This document shows, piece after piece, positions 24,826 through 32,727 of a stretch of 64,000 nucleotides of DNA. This stretch comes from CAYUQT01 sp964446835. GTDB taxonomy: Bacteria; Planctomycetota; Phycisphaerae; UBA1845; JAFGLZ01. Every line of letters starts with the position of its first letter. Within the stretch, counting starts at the first letter, position 1. The stretch lies in NCBI GenBank assembly GCA_964446835.1, contig CAYUQT010000017.1:1-64000 (forward strand). The letters are read 5' to 3'. Both the position numbers and the translations under genes were made by a program. Under the pieces are notes generated by a model, which saw only the letters and a list, made by a program, of their open reading frames with translations, searched no databases and was not told the origin of the DNA.

Positions 24826-27051
24826 TTACACCTCCACCAGATGGTCGGCCTCTGTCTTGATTGGTGTCGTCCAGTGTTCGGTGGGCTCGTCTTCTAGCGT
24901 GGCCTCCACAATCTCCACGAGCCGGCCGTTCATCGAGTCGATAACCGGATCGATCCGGAGACACGCCTCATCGATGCGATCATCGAGGCCTGCGTCTTGG
25001 AGGATGCGTTCGGTTATTTGCTGCTTAACCCGGGTGCGGACTTCCCTTTTCAGCTCTGCGTGTAAGACTTCGTCGGGAGGGATGACCTTCCCAAGGTCTG
25101 CGTCATCCATCTTCGAATCGAGCCATGCCAGAAATTGCGGCGTCGTCATGGCGTTGAGTTCGACGCGATGCGTCTGGAGCCAGGTCCGCCAGTACGCAGA
25201 CACATAGCCTGCCGTCGGCCTCTTGCCCTTGCCGGTGAACCGCTCCGGCTCAAGTCTCATTTCGAGGGCTTCCTCCGGTTCCAGCCCTAGGTTGACCACC
25301 TGGACCGTTCGACCCGGTCGCGATCTCGTCTCTTGCTGCAGGCTCTGATAGATCATCGTTCCGGCCGCGTCGGCGTCGTGGATGCAGTAGAAGCTGATCG
25401 GCTCGTCTGTGTCGCCGAGCAGGTCCAACAGGTCCCTTGCAGCTCGGCTTGCGAATCCTTTGCTTGTGAGTAGTGCGCAGTCGTGACGCTCGGGCCAGCG
25501 GGTGTCCTTGAGGATCGGGAAGAGGCCTTCCTTCTCACAGTACAGAATCTTGTTGAACATCCAGGCCGGCCGCTCATACTGCTCAACGGCCAGGGTGCCG
25601 ATGGGAATCTCTTGCCCTATGTGAGGGTGGTAGAGGATGCCACGGGGATCCCGGGTCATGCCCTTGATGTCCTCATGGTCTGCTTCGTAGGCGCCGATGA
25701 CCTGTGTGAAGTAGTTGAACTCCAGTTCGGTACGATGGGCTTGCAGGACGTACGGCCTGACGGCGTAGAATAGTTGCCGCTGGCTGAAGCGGTGCCTGCC
25801 TTTACCGCTCGTTTTCTCGATGGCATCATCGAGGTGGGCTAGGATCGTATCCTTCAGGGTGATCGACCGGCCGGACGTGCTCGTCCGTCTGAGCTTGCGG
25901 GTTGCCGCCTCGATGGCCTCCAAGAGAGACGTCCTAAAACGGCTCAGGTCCGGTTCCTTACCGTCCGAGGTGATCGGCATAAAGGGTATGATGATGCTGA
26001 TCGTCAGTGTGACCGGCGCCCTGCCTACCCTAACCGCGTTATTCAATCCGCATCCGAAGATCCCTAGCTTCGTTTTGTCGGTCTGGCGTTGAACATACAT
26101 CCGCCCGGTAATGGGCGTCCGGTTTATGAACACCTCGATGCCGTCCGCCTCGGATCGTGCCCAGCATTCCACAATGTACGGGATCGCTGCCGGCAGACCT
26201 TCCTGCCCGGGTTGGTGCCTTACGGTGTCGGTCTGCCTGGCGTATCCGGCCGGTGTGATGGTCTCTTTGCCCATCGTGCCGAGTCTCTTGACGCTTACGG
26301 GTTCGGTGTTTTCTCTGATACAGGTGAGCAGTCTGGCCGCTTCTGATCTCGTCAGTGATGATGCTGCCCGTCCCTTGAAGTCTTCGGCGATCTTGCCTGC
26401 CTTGGCGCCGGTGCATCCGTCGAAATGCTCTACCAGATCACGGCAGGGTCGGTGCCATGCCTGGCAAAGTTCGAAGAAGGCGTCCGAGTCATACCAGTGG
26501 GCAGACGTCCGGCCGGCGTAGGTCTCGCCCACGTTCATCCGGATGGCGTCCAGTCCCCAGAGGATGGCGTTGGCATCCTCGGGAATCCCAGTTCCGAGCT
26601 TGATCTCAATCCGGGTTCCGGTGGGGTGTTTGATTTGCCGGCACTTCATCCGGGTCGTACCGTCGTCTTGAGGCATCAGCCGATAGAGGGTGTCCCGACT
26701 CTTGACCCTGAGTCTACCCTTGCTCGCAAGCACAGCTCCAACAGCAACACGGATCCCGTTGCCCAGTGCTCCCCGGGTAGGCAGTCGCCAGAGTTTAGAG
26801 GTCTGAAGCGGTCGCTTGACGGAGAACAGTTCGGCAATCTCGTCAGGTGTGCCTGGAATACCAGGGCCCTTGTCCTCGATCACATAGGTGCCGTCCCGAA
26901 GCATCGACAGTTTGCAGGTGCCGGCGGCATCGAGGGCGTTGTCTACCAGCTCTTTGACTACCAGCCTGCGGAGACGATTGGCAGGCACCCCTGCCTTCTG
27001 CGTCAAACCACTGATCGTTCGGAACGATGTCCAGTCTTCTCGGGTGAGCAT
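24826..27051 (-). CDS. Single-chain type IIB topoisomerase, Topo VIII-like (GHKL + Spo11/Toprim)
   Basis: 741 residues. The N-terminal GHKL ATPase has Bergerat-fold motifs: KELVDNALDA (Glu34, Asn38), IEDKGPGIPG (Asp60) and RGALGNGI (93-100), with a GT at about 145. After a transducer-like part, residues 400-440 form a winged-helix region with RFSQRQLFYAVRPYV, where Tyr429 sits in the position of the Topo VI A/Spo11 cleavage tyrosine. A Toprim domain follows with Glu506 (ILYCEKEGLFPIL) and Asp559/Asp561 (IHDADAAGTM). B and A halves of Topo VI in one chain, without the H2TH insert, define Topo VIII, known mainly from plasmids and integrated elements. It would relax or decatenate DNA during element replication. 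It lies 30 bases downstream of a small gene coupled to the primase. Confidence 0.85.
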   Translation of the reverse strand: MLTREDWTSFRTISGLTQKAGVPANRLRRLVVKELVDNALDAAGTCKLSMLRDGTYVIEDKGPGIPGTPDEIAELFSVKRPLQTSKLWRLPTRGALGNGIRVAVGAVLASKGRLRVKSRDTLYRLMPQDDGTTRMKCRQIKHPTGTRIEIKLGTGIPEDANAILWGLDAIRMNVGETYAGRTSAHWYDSDAFFELCQAWHRPCRDLVEHFDGCTGAKAGKIAEDFKGRAASSLTRSEAARLLTCIRENTEPVSVKRLGTMGKETITPAGYARQTDTVRHQPGQEGLPAAIPYIVECWARSEADGIEVFINRTPITGRMYVQRQTDKTKLGIFGCGLNNAVRVGRAPVTLTISIIIPFMPITSDGKEPDLSRFRTSLLEAIEAATRKLRRTSTSGRSITLKDTILAHLDDAIEKTSGKGRHRFSQRQLFYAVRPYVLQAHRTELEFNYFTQVIGAYEADHEDIKGMTRDPRGILYHPHIGQEIPIGTLAVEQYERPAWMFNKILYCEKEGLFPILKDTRWPERHDCALLTSKGFASRAARDLLDLLGDTDEPISFYCIHDADAAGTMIYQSLQQETRSRPGRTVQVVNLGLEPEEALEMRLEPERFTGKGKRPTAGYVSAYWRTWLQTHRVELNAMTTPQFLAWLDSKMDDADLGKVIPPDEVLHAELKREVRTRVKQQITERILQDAGLDDRIDEACLRIDPVIDSMNGRLVEIVEATLEDEPTEHWTTPIKTEADHLVEV

Positions 27052-27081
27052 TTTGAAAATAGCTCCATTCTGGTAAGGGAA

Positions 27082-27333
27082 TCAGCTTGCTTGTTCGTTT
27101 GCAATTTTGGGCCCGTTTTCAAAACTCGATCGTCGGGTACGATTCCCACTTCTCAACCTTCTCTGGTCCTCATCCCAGGGATCATGGGCCAACAGCAGGC
27201 AATGCTTTGCCTTATCGCACCTACGCCACCAGCCTGGGCGTTGCCCTTTCGTGCAAAGGAGTTGGCACCGCTTCACTGGACGCCACCAGAGGGGACGCTG
27301 CTTCGTTCTCCGACTCAGTCCTTGGGTCTTCAT
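27082..27333 (-). CDS. Small basic Trp-rich protein, translationally coupled to primase
   Basis: 83 residues. Its ATG (27333) overlaps the primase stop as ATGA. The sequence is rich in Arg, Lys, Trp and Cys (KQRPLWWRPVKRCQLLCTKG, RPGWWRRCDKAKHCLLLAHD), which suggests nucleic-acid or metal binding. The overlap geometry is the main support. No family is recognised, and it could be a chance frame. Confidence 0.4.
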   Translation of the reverse strand: MKTQGLSRRTKQRPLWWRPVKRCQLLCTKGQRPGWWRRCDKAKHCLLLAHDPWDEDQRRLRSGNRTRRSSFENGPKIANEQAS

Positions 27334-29522
27334 GACGCACACTCCGACATTTGTTCTCGTGTTTCGTGTCCATGGAGCACACGCGCGACACCCCGCCCCC
27401 CTGGGCGTTTCGACGCCACAGGGGGGGTGTGGGGGGGAAACGTGCGCGCGCGCGCCCCCCCTGTATTTGCATCTTCTGTGGGTGTGTCTGGTGGTTGTTC
27501 TATGGTGGCGTAGTACGTTCGCTGGTCGCGCCCCATGTCCCATCGGTGGATCAGATGTTGACTCTCGGCCAGCTCCAGGAGCTTCTGGGCCCGACGCTCG
27601 GCCAGGTCGTGGTCTTCAGCCATTGCGATGATGGCGGTCTTTGTCGTCGGCTCGTTCGTCACGAAGGCGTCGGCGAACATCTTGGGCGTCCACACGATCG
27701 CTGGCGGTTCCGGTTCTGCCGGCGGTTCCTCTGGTTTGGCCTTCGGTTTCCGCCTCGGGGCTTGCCGAAGTTCGGACGGGTCCAGCTCATCAGCCACGTA
27801 CCACATCGGAAACTGCCAACGCATACAGAACGGGGCGAATGGGGGGAACGATCGAACAACGCCTGACAGGACAGCCGCGTCGTCTTCGGCATGTGCTCTG
27901 ATGGCGAGATGTGCGTCAGCCGCCCGGCTCTGACTTCCGCCGCCGGCTCCAAGGTCCGTCACGTTCTTCTGGCTTTGGTCTCCCTTGGTCAAATGGTGAA
28001 CCACGACCATGGCCGCGTTGAGGCGTTCAGCGTATCGTTGGAGTGTGGCGTAGACTGCTGCCAGGTTGGCGTTACTGTTCTCGTCCAGCTCCGTCGGGAA
28101 CGTTCGATAGAGCGGATCGACGATCACAAGGTCGTAGGTGCCCGTGAGGGCATCGAAGTATCCGCCCATCGCGTTGACATCGAGGCGTTCACCCCGAAGC
28201 GGTTCGATCTGGAGACGATCTCCGATGTCATCCAGGGAGACACCCATAGCCCCCACGACCGACCGTAGACGCTTGGCGAGGGTGCCGGGTGCTAGCTCGT
28301 AATCGAGCATGAGAACCCGCCCGGGTACCGTCTGAAACTTCAGAAACTGCCTGCCTAAGACGGTGGACAGAGCAAGGTTCATCAAGGCCCAGCTCTTGTA
28401 CATCTTCGGTCCAGAGACGAGGTTGACGACCTCGCCCCGTCGGGCCAAGCCTTCTATCACGGGTTCGCGTTGGGCGGGGTACTGATCGCTCAAAGCAGCC
28501 GCCGACAGAAGGCGCGGTGTCCGGCCGATCGGCTCATCGACTGACCCCTTGAGTTCCGAGTCTGTCGGCTGCGCGATGTGCTTTCGCTCGTGGAGCTTCT
28601 GCCCCTCCGGATGCTTGGCGTACTGCACTGCGTTCCTCAGCTTGACCCTCAAGTCCGCCTCGTCCCAAGGTGGCCGGCACGTGTTGTTCCATGCCTGCAG
28701 CAACGGCCATGCCTCGGCCTCTGACAGTCCGAAGTCCTTCACAAGGTTGCAGGCCGTTTGATATGTGTGTGAGTCGCCGGTGCACCCTTCGACCGCTCCG
28801 GGACGTTTCCGAAGCCATGCGGCGGCTCTTGCGATCCGCTCAAGGCCTGCGTCGGCAGTTGGTGCTGGTCGGTCGCATGGCGTGTCCTCTTTGCCCTGGG
28901 CGTCCGGCGGCTCGTTCGAGTCCTCCGCCTCGATGTGCGGGATGACGTCGTGCAGAGACGCAAGGTCGTAATGTTGCTCCGGGTGGGTTTCGATGATGTA
29001 GGCGGGTCCTGCTGGAGGCTTGTGGTTCAGGAAGCCTGGCAGTCGCATGATCCTGGGCGGATCGTGGATCGCTGGGTCTGATCCTGCCAAAGCAATGAGG
29101 TCTTTTTGCCAAGCGGTCCATGCATTCATGTCGTGAATCGGCTTGGTCAATTTCCAGTAGGCGTGGAAGCCGCGGCCACTTGCCACGATCATCGTAGGCG
29201 ACGGAAGCCCCTGCAGTCGCTGGCGGGCGTCTTCCAGCGTCATGTGATCGAGGTCGACGAACAAGCTGCGGGCAAACGGTACATCCTCGGCCTTTCGGCC
29301 TCCATCGGTGCGGCGGGGGTTCGCGCCTGCATAGACGTTCTGGCCGGCGGCGTTCTCTTTGAGCAACCCCTCGACAACGTCCGGGGCTGCCAGTTCTGCG
29401 GCTCGGTGCCAGGATGATTTGCCCGATGGAAGCCGGCGGATCTCGACGATGTCGTCGGGCTCGAATAGTGCGGCGGTAAACTGCCGGAGTTGTGATGACG
29501 TGTCGGTTGATGTAGAATTCAT
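27330..29522 (-). CDS. Primase-helicase: PrimPol-like plus RepA-like AAA ATPase
   Basis: 730 residues. The N-terminal part resembles archaeo-eukaryotic/RepB-like primases (SLFVDLDHMTLEDARQRL, TMIVASGRGFHAYWKL). A primase C-terminal-like helical region follows (YQTACNLVKDFGLSEAEAWP, PPWDEADLRVKLRNA). Residues 355-600 are a RepA/DnaB-type ATPase with Walker A VSGPKMYKSWALM, Walker B YDLVIVDPLYR and VVVHHLTKGDQS. The C-terminus has a Pro/Glu linker and a helical tail. The final 40 residues cross a G-rich hairpin and GC repeat. It probably opens and primes the element's origin, for which the iteron-like cluster at 30128-30216 is a candidate. The ribosome site is weak; a hairpin (29537-29570) lies in the leader. 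Confidence 0.85.
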   Translation of the reverse strand: MNSTSTDTSSQLRQFTAALFEPDDIVEIRRLPSGKSSWHRAAELAAPDVVEGLLKENAAGQNVYAGANPRRTDGGRKAEDVPFARSLFVDLDHMTLEDARQRLQGLPSPTMIVASGRGFHAYWKLTKPIHDMNAWTAWQKDLIALAGSDPAIHDPPRIMRLPGFLNHKPPAGPAYIIETHPEQHYDLASLHDVIPHIEAEDSNEPPDAQGKEDTPCDRPAPTADAGLERIARAAAWLRKRPGAVEGCTGDSHTYQTACNLVKDFGLSEAEAWPLLQAWNNTCRPPWDEADLRVKLRNAVQYAKHPEGQKLHERKHIAQPTDSELKGSVDEPIGRTPRLLSAAALSDQYPAQREPVIEGLARRGEVVNLVSGPKMYKSWALMNLALSTVLGRQFLKFQTVPGRVLMLDYELAPGTLAKRLRSVVGAMGVSLDDIGDRLQIEPLRGERLDVNAMGGYFDALTGTYDLVIVDPLYRTFPTELDENSNANLAAVYATLQRYAERLNAAMVVVHHLTKGDQSQKNVTDLGAGGGSQSRAADAHLAIRAHAEDDAAVLSGVVRSFPPFAPFCMRWQFPMWYVADELDPSELRQAPRRKPKAKPEEPPAEPEPPAIVWTPKMFADAFVTNEPTTKTAIIAMAEDHDLAERRAQKLLELAESQHLIHRWDMGRDQRTYYATIEQPPDTPTEDANTGGARARTFPPHTPPVASKRPGGRGVARVLHGHETREQMSECAS
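27396..27454. repeat. G/C-run hairpin followed by alternating GC tract
   Basis: Arms 27396-27403 and 27419-27426 (C6TG with CAG6), plus an inner GGCG/CGCC pair, form a strong hairpin within the primase 3' end. A second G7 run follows at 27431-27437, then alternating purine-pyrimidine GTGCGCGC (27442-27454). Such DNA can adopt G-quadruplex or Z-form structures and is prone to slippage. Confidence 0.6.
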
Positions 29523-29536
29523 TTATTCACTCGTTC

Positions 29537-29576
29537 ATGCCCGGTGCCGCTCGTAACGGTCGCCGGGCATTTTTTT
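29537..29576 (+). terminator. Hairpin with T-tail in the primase leader (plus-strand terminator)
   Basis: Eight-pair stem (29537-29544 with 29563-29570) followed on the plus strand by seven T. It would end plus-strand transcripts, but no plus-strand gene is seen nearby. On the minus strand it forms a hairpin 15 bases before the primase start and could regulate its translation. Confidence 0.5.
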
Positions 29577-29580
29577 GTGG

Positions 29581-29886
29581 TCAGATCCCGGCTGCCTGAA
29601 GCTCCCGGCCAACGCGCTCAAGCTCACGTTGTCGCCGACGTGTGACCTCTGCGGGTCGTGACACTGGCTTGCCGTGCGTGAGGGTCTCACAGAAGCGTTG
29701 CAGTGCTTCTCTACTGGTGCAGCGGGTGCCGCCGATCTGGAGCGTTTCCAGTCTCACACCTCGACAGCCCCGCTCGCTCCACCGATACAGCGTTGCGATG
29801 TGGGGCCTCTTGCCGGCTCGGCGACGTGGTAAGAGACTGCAGGCTTCGCTGAGGCTGACGAGTGATTCGGTCTGGAGGTCGATCAC
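29581..29886 (-). CDS. DUF1580 family protein
   Basis: 101 residues with a GTG start (29886) overlapping the preceding stop (GTGA). LVSLSEACSLLPRRRAGKRP, HIATLYRWSERGCRGVRLET and LQIGGTRCTSREALQRFCET are the DUF1580 signature. This is a small family common in planctomycetes that has an excisionase-like winged helix. On a mobile element it is a good candidate for the recombination-directionality factor or a regulator, though that role is inferred. Confidence 0.85.
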   Translation of the reverse strand: MIDLQTESLVSLSEACSLLPRRRAGKRPHIATLYRWSERGCRGVRLETLQIGGTRCTSREALQRFCETLTHGKPVSRPAEVTRRRQRELERVGRELQAAGI

Positions 29887-30080
29887 TGCTGCCCCTCCTG
29901 ACTCTTTGGCCGGCGGGGGAATCGCGCCTCGACTCCGAGCTCTCTGAGTGATCGGTGAGCATCGGCGGCTCCCAGGTAGTTGCCGGTACGTCTGGCGTGG
30001 ACCAGTGCAACGAAGTGCGCGATCACGTTCGCGTCATGCTCGCGGGCTGCGTCTGGTGGTGGGGGTGAAACACGTCGCAT
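29883..30080 (-). CDS. Small protein of unknown function upstream of DUF1580
   Basis: 65 residues. The ATG at 30080 has GAGAGGAAG seven bases upstream, and its stop overlaps the DUF1580 start by four bases. The sequence (HDANVIAHFVALVHARRTGN, YLGAADAHRSLRELGVEARF) is helical with a basic C-terminus. It is the first gene after the iteron-like cluster, so it probably heads the replication operon. Confidence 0.6.
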   Translation of the reverse strand: MRRVSPPPPDAAREHDANVIAHFVALVHARRTGNYLGAADAHRSLRELGVEARFPRRPKSQEGQQ

Positions 30081-30127
30081 CTGAACTTCCTCTCCGGGCC
30101 TTTTGCCCTTCTGGAAGTCCGGGGCGC

Positions 30128-30216
30128 GTTGCGTGGGCGTTGCGTTGCAACAATAGAAAATGGCCGATTCTAGGGGCTTTTGTGGGCCTCGGCGTTGCGT
30201 GTTGCGTTGCGTTGCG
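30128..30216. repeat. Iteron-like GTTGC repeat cluster, candidate replication origin
   Basis: Six GTTGCG and one GTTGCA units: 30128, 30139 and 30144 on one side of an A/T-richer spacer (30150-30180), and 30194, 30201, 30206 and 30211 on the other, the last three in exact 5-base phase. The cluster sits between the zinc-finger gene and the replication operon, directly upstream of the small protein, DUF1580 and primase genes. Repeats flanking an AT-rich segment next to a primase-helicase fit an origin or an operator. Confidence 0.55.
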
Positions 30217-30227
30217 TCTGTTTTGTG

Positions 30228-31181
30228 CTATCTGCGGCAGGCTGCACATACGGGGTTCTTGCCGACTTCGGCCTGGGGAACGCCGATGGCATCTCCACAC
30301 TCGGAGCAGTATTCTCGATAGAACCTAGATCCTGGGATCTTCTTACCAATGTCGGCGTGGTCGTCAGGTTCGGTCGAATCTGGATCGACGGCCACGACAT
30401 CCTGATCGCCAGAATCGGGATCGGTTGTGGTGAAGCCTGGTGTTGGCTTGGTCCCGGCACTTCGCGCCTGTCTTGCAGCGATTTTGTAGGTCTCGTTTCG
30501 GGATAGGGTGGCCGGGTGCTTCTGTGTGGCGCGGGCAATCTGAGCATCCGACCAGTTTGGATGTTCGTTGACTATGAGCATGGCCATGGACAGCCAGCCC
30601 ACCTTTGCCATTGCTTTCGTGTTGAGTGCGTTTTGGGTGGCGGCTTTCACTTGCCGTTTTATGACTTGATCTTTGCCGGTTGTGGCGAGTCCGCCGGGAG
30701 GCGTGGTCTCATCACCGATAATACGGACGCCTGCTCGCCCTTTGACGGGATGGCTTGCAGCGTACATCGCAAGCATATACATTCCCTCAGGGTGCGATTC
30801 GATATCGGCTTTTGTGCGCTGTCCATGTCGCGTCAGTCTTATTCGGGATGCTGACGATACCTGGACGCTAACGGGGCGATCCTTCCATGCGGGTATTGCA
30901 CGACGAACCACGTCGGGCAAGATGTTCCCCTTGGGGTGTGACCACCGTCCAGCGACTATGGCTTCGATCTCCACTGCCGCAACTTCGGTCCATGCCCGGC
31001 CCTTTAGCTCCATCTCCGCAAGGCCTGCCTGGCACAATAAGTACAACGCGACACTATCACGTGTCGCGATGGTCGTAAAGTTCACCGACTGCCATTCATC
31101 GGTTAGGGCCATCAGACGGGCGACGCATGCGTTGTTGTCAGAGACGTACTCGGCAAGTTCTGGGTCGATGTGTTCTATCAT
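30228..31181 (-). CDS. DNA-binding-like protein with C-terminal zinc finger
   Basis: 317 residues from the ATG at 31181 (AGAGG ten bases upstream). No catalytic domain is recognised. A helical region NEHPNWSDAQIARATQKHPA, TLSRNETYKIAARQAR looks like a helix-turn-helix. An acidic Asp-rich linker follows, and the C-terminus EYCSECGDAIGVPQAEVG then CAACRR forms a C-x2-C/C-x2-C finger resembling TraR/DksA-type fingers. It lies between the integrase and the iteron-like cluster, so an initiator, repressor or copy-control role is plausible but unproven. Confidence 0.6.
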   Translation of the reverse strand: MIEHIDPELAEYVSDNNACVARLMALTDEWQSVNFTTIATRDSVALYLLCQAGLAEMELKGRAWTEVAAVEIEAIVAGRWSHPKGNILPDVVRRAIPAWKDRPVSVQVSSASRIRLTRHGQRTKADIESHPEGMYMLAMYAASHPVKGRAGVRIIGDETTPPGGLATTGKDQVIKRQVKAATQNALNTKAMAKVGWLSMAMLIVNEHPNWSDAQIARATQKHPATLSRNETYKIAARQARSAGTKPTPGFTTTDPDSGDQDVVAVDPDSTEPDDHADIGKKIPGSRFYREYCSECGDAIGVPQAEVGKNPVCAACRR

Positions 31182-31310
31182 CTTCGCAATCCTCTTGGGT
31201 CGGGTCGCCACCCGTGCACCCTGTGAAGGATTGCGAGCACATGGGCACACGGATGACGCTTGATCGGTAGCGAACCGATCGTCCCGATTGGTCTGATTAT
31301 ACCTGACTCA

Positions 31311-32612
31311 TCAGCCGATCTCTTTGGCCACCTGCACCGCCAGTGCCTCGTCGCGTTCCGCATAGATCTCGGTGACAATGGTCGATGAATGCCCCAGTGT
31401 CACCCGGGCGGCTTCCAGTCCGTAGCGATGCCGGATTTGGGTCGCGCGTGTGTGTCGGAGCTGGTTTGGGAACCATCGATGATCGGATTGCCAAGCCTTG
31501 AGGGCCTTCCATTGCTTGGGGCCGAGCCGGTTTCTCCACTCCTTGACGGTCTCCCATCGGGATCGATGGTTGCCGCTTCCAGGGACGCGGTGTCGTGCCA
31601 GTTCTGCCGGCGGCGGGAAAGCCTGATCGCATGCATGGGCAATCGATCGGCAGTAGCTGGTCGGATCATACCGATCGTTTATCGTCCTACTCGTCTTCTT
31701 GTGGTTGGGCATCTGCCTCTGCCTGCGATGGGTACCACACTGCATTGTTCGCTGGGATATGGCATCCTTCGGCGTGAACAGCCAAGCGCAGACATCGGGC
31801 TTGAGGAATGGCTTTAGGACTTCCTGGGCCTGTGGACCGAGGGGGATGACTCGCTGTTTCTCCCAGTGTTCTGTCTTGTGAGTGCCGGGGCGATAAACCC
31901 ACGTCTCCTCGCCCATGTCGAGGTCGCGCCCTCGCATGATGACGACTTCGCCTGGCCGCATCCCGGTCAAGAGTTCGATTCGCACCATCGCCTGGACCGT
32001 AGGCGCAAGGTGGGGCAAGGTAGCCTCCACCGTTGCCAGTGGTACGGGTTTGACAGGAGGTGCCTCCTTAGCGGCGGACCGGCCCTTTCGGAGCCCGGCG
32101 ACTGCAGCAAGTCCATGATTAACTGATGGCGGAACCAACTCATGCTCGACGCCCCACTTGAATAGGCGTTTAACGCGACCGACGTGCTTGTTGATGTTGG
32201 ATCGGCACCATCCGGCTTCTATGAAGGCGTCCCGAACCGCCTTCAGCTTAAGCGGAGAGAAGTCCGCTGCTGGCATGCCACCATAGAGCTTGCGGAGCGG
32301 ACGGAATGCGGTCTTGAGACTCTCCTGCTCCTTGGTGGGTTCGCCGTGCTTGCGATAGTAGGTCTTCGCGAAGCCCCAGTAGGCAAGGATCATCTCGTCG
32401 ATGGTGAGGTGGTGTTGCCCTTCGGCCGCCGGTGGTTCTGGGGTCCTGCGGTCGTTGGCGATCCACTCACTAATGAGGCGATCGTACTGCTGCTTACTGC
32501 TCTTTGATCCGTGCGGACCGAGGTAGTGGTCCTTACCGTTGAGTGTTACGACGGCTTGTCCTGATTTTTTGTGAAGGCGGTAAGACGGAAGACGATTGTT
32601 GAGCTTGGGCAT
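31311..32612 (-). CDS. int: Tyrosine recombinase / integrase
   Basis: 433 residues from the ATG at 32612 (GAGGAG eight bases upstream). An N-terminal arm and SAM-like core-binding domain (ITHIDEMILAYWG-type region near 70-180) precede the catalytic domain with Arg219 (ELLTGMRPGEVV), Arg386 in NQLRHTRATQ, His408 in VTLGHSS and the nucleophile Tyr417 in TEIYAER. The first His of the usual HxxR box is Asn. Located 116 bases from the tRNA 3' end on the same strand, it should catalyse integration into tRNA-fMet. With no terminator between, transcripts from the tRNA promoter may read into it. A palindrome (32631-32652) lies immediately upstream. Confidence 0.93.
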   Translation of the reverse strand: MPKLNNRLPSYRLHKKSGQAVVTLNGKDHYLGPHGSKSSKQQYDRLISEWIANDRRTPEPPAAEGQHHLTIDEMILAYWGFAKTYYRKHGEPTKEQESLKTAFRPLRKLYGGMPAADFSPLKLKAVRDAFIEAGWCRSNINKHVGRVKRLFKWGVEHELVPPSVNHGLAAVAGLRKGRSAAKEAPPVKPVPLATVEATLPHLAPTVQAMVRIELLTGMRPGEVVIMRGRDLDMGEETWVYRPGTHKTEHWEKQRVIPLGPQAQEVLKPFLKPDVCAWLFTPKDAISQRTMQCGTHRRQRQMPNHKKTSRTINDRYDPTSYCRSIAHACDQAFPPPAELARHRVPGSGNHRSRWETVKEWRNRLGPKQWKALKAWQSDHRWFPNQLRHTRATQIRHRYGLEAARVTLGHSSTIVTEIYAERDEALAVQVAKEIG

Positions 32613-32630
32613 GTGCGACTCCTCAAGGCC

Positions 32631-32652
32631 CAAAACGGTATGTACCGTTTTG
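32631..32652. promoter_or_regulatory. Palindrome upstream of integrase, matching the distal-end palindrome
   Basis: AAAACGGTAT/GTACCGTTTT with flanking C/G is a 22-base near-perfect palindrome. It shares its core with 16802-16819. It lies between the integrase ribosome site and the tRNA, 75 bases from the att repeat. It is a candidate operator for integrase control or an arm-type site. Confidence 0.6.
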
Positions 32653-32727
32653 GATGAGCCTTTCGAGCCGCACTTCCCTACACAGGAAGGTATCCTAACT
32701 CAAGGATTCGGCACTATTTAGCTTGAT

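Noticed and set aside
24826..27051. Reading the GHKL protein as MutL, Hsp90 or gyrase B
   Set aside because: The C-terminal half has a winged-helix tyrosine and Toprim arrangement of the Topo VI A/Spo11 type, with no gyrase or MutL C-terminal features.
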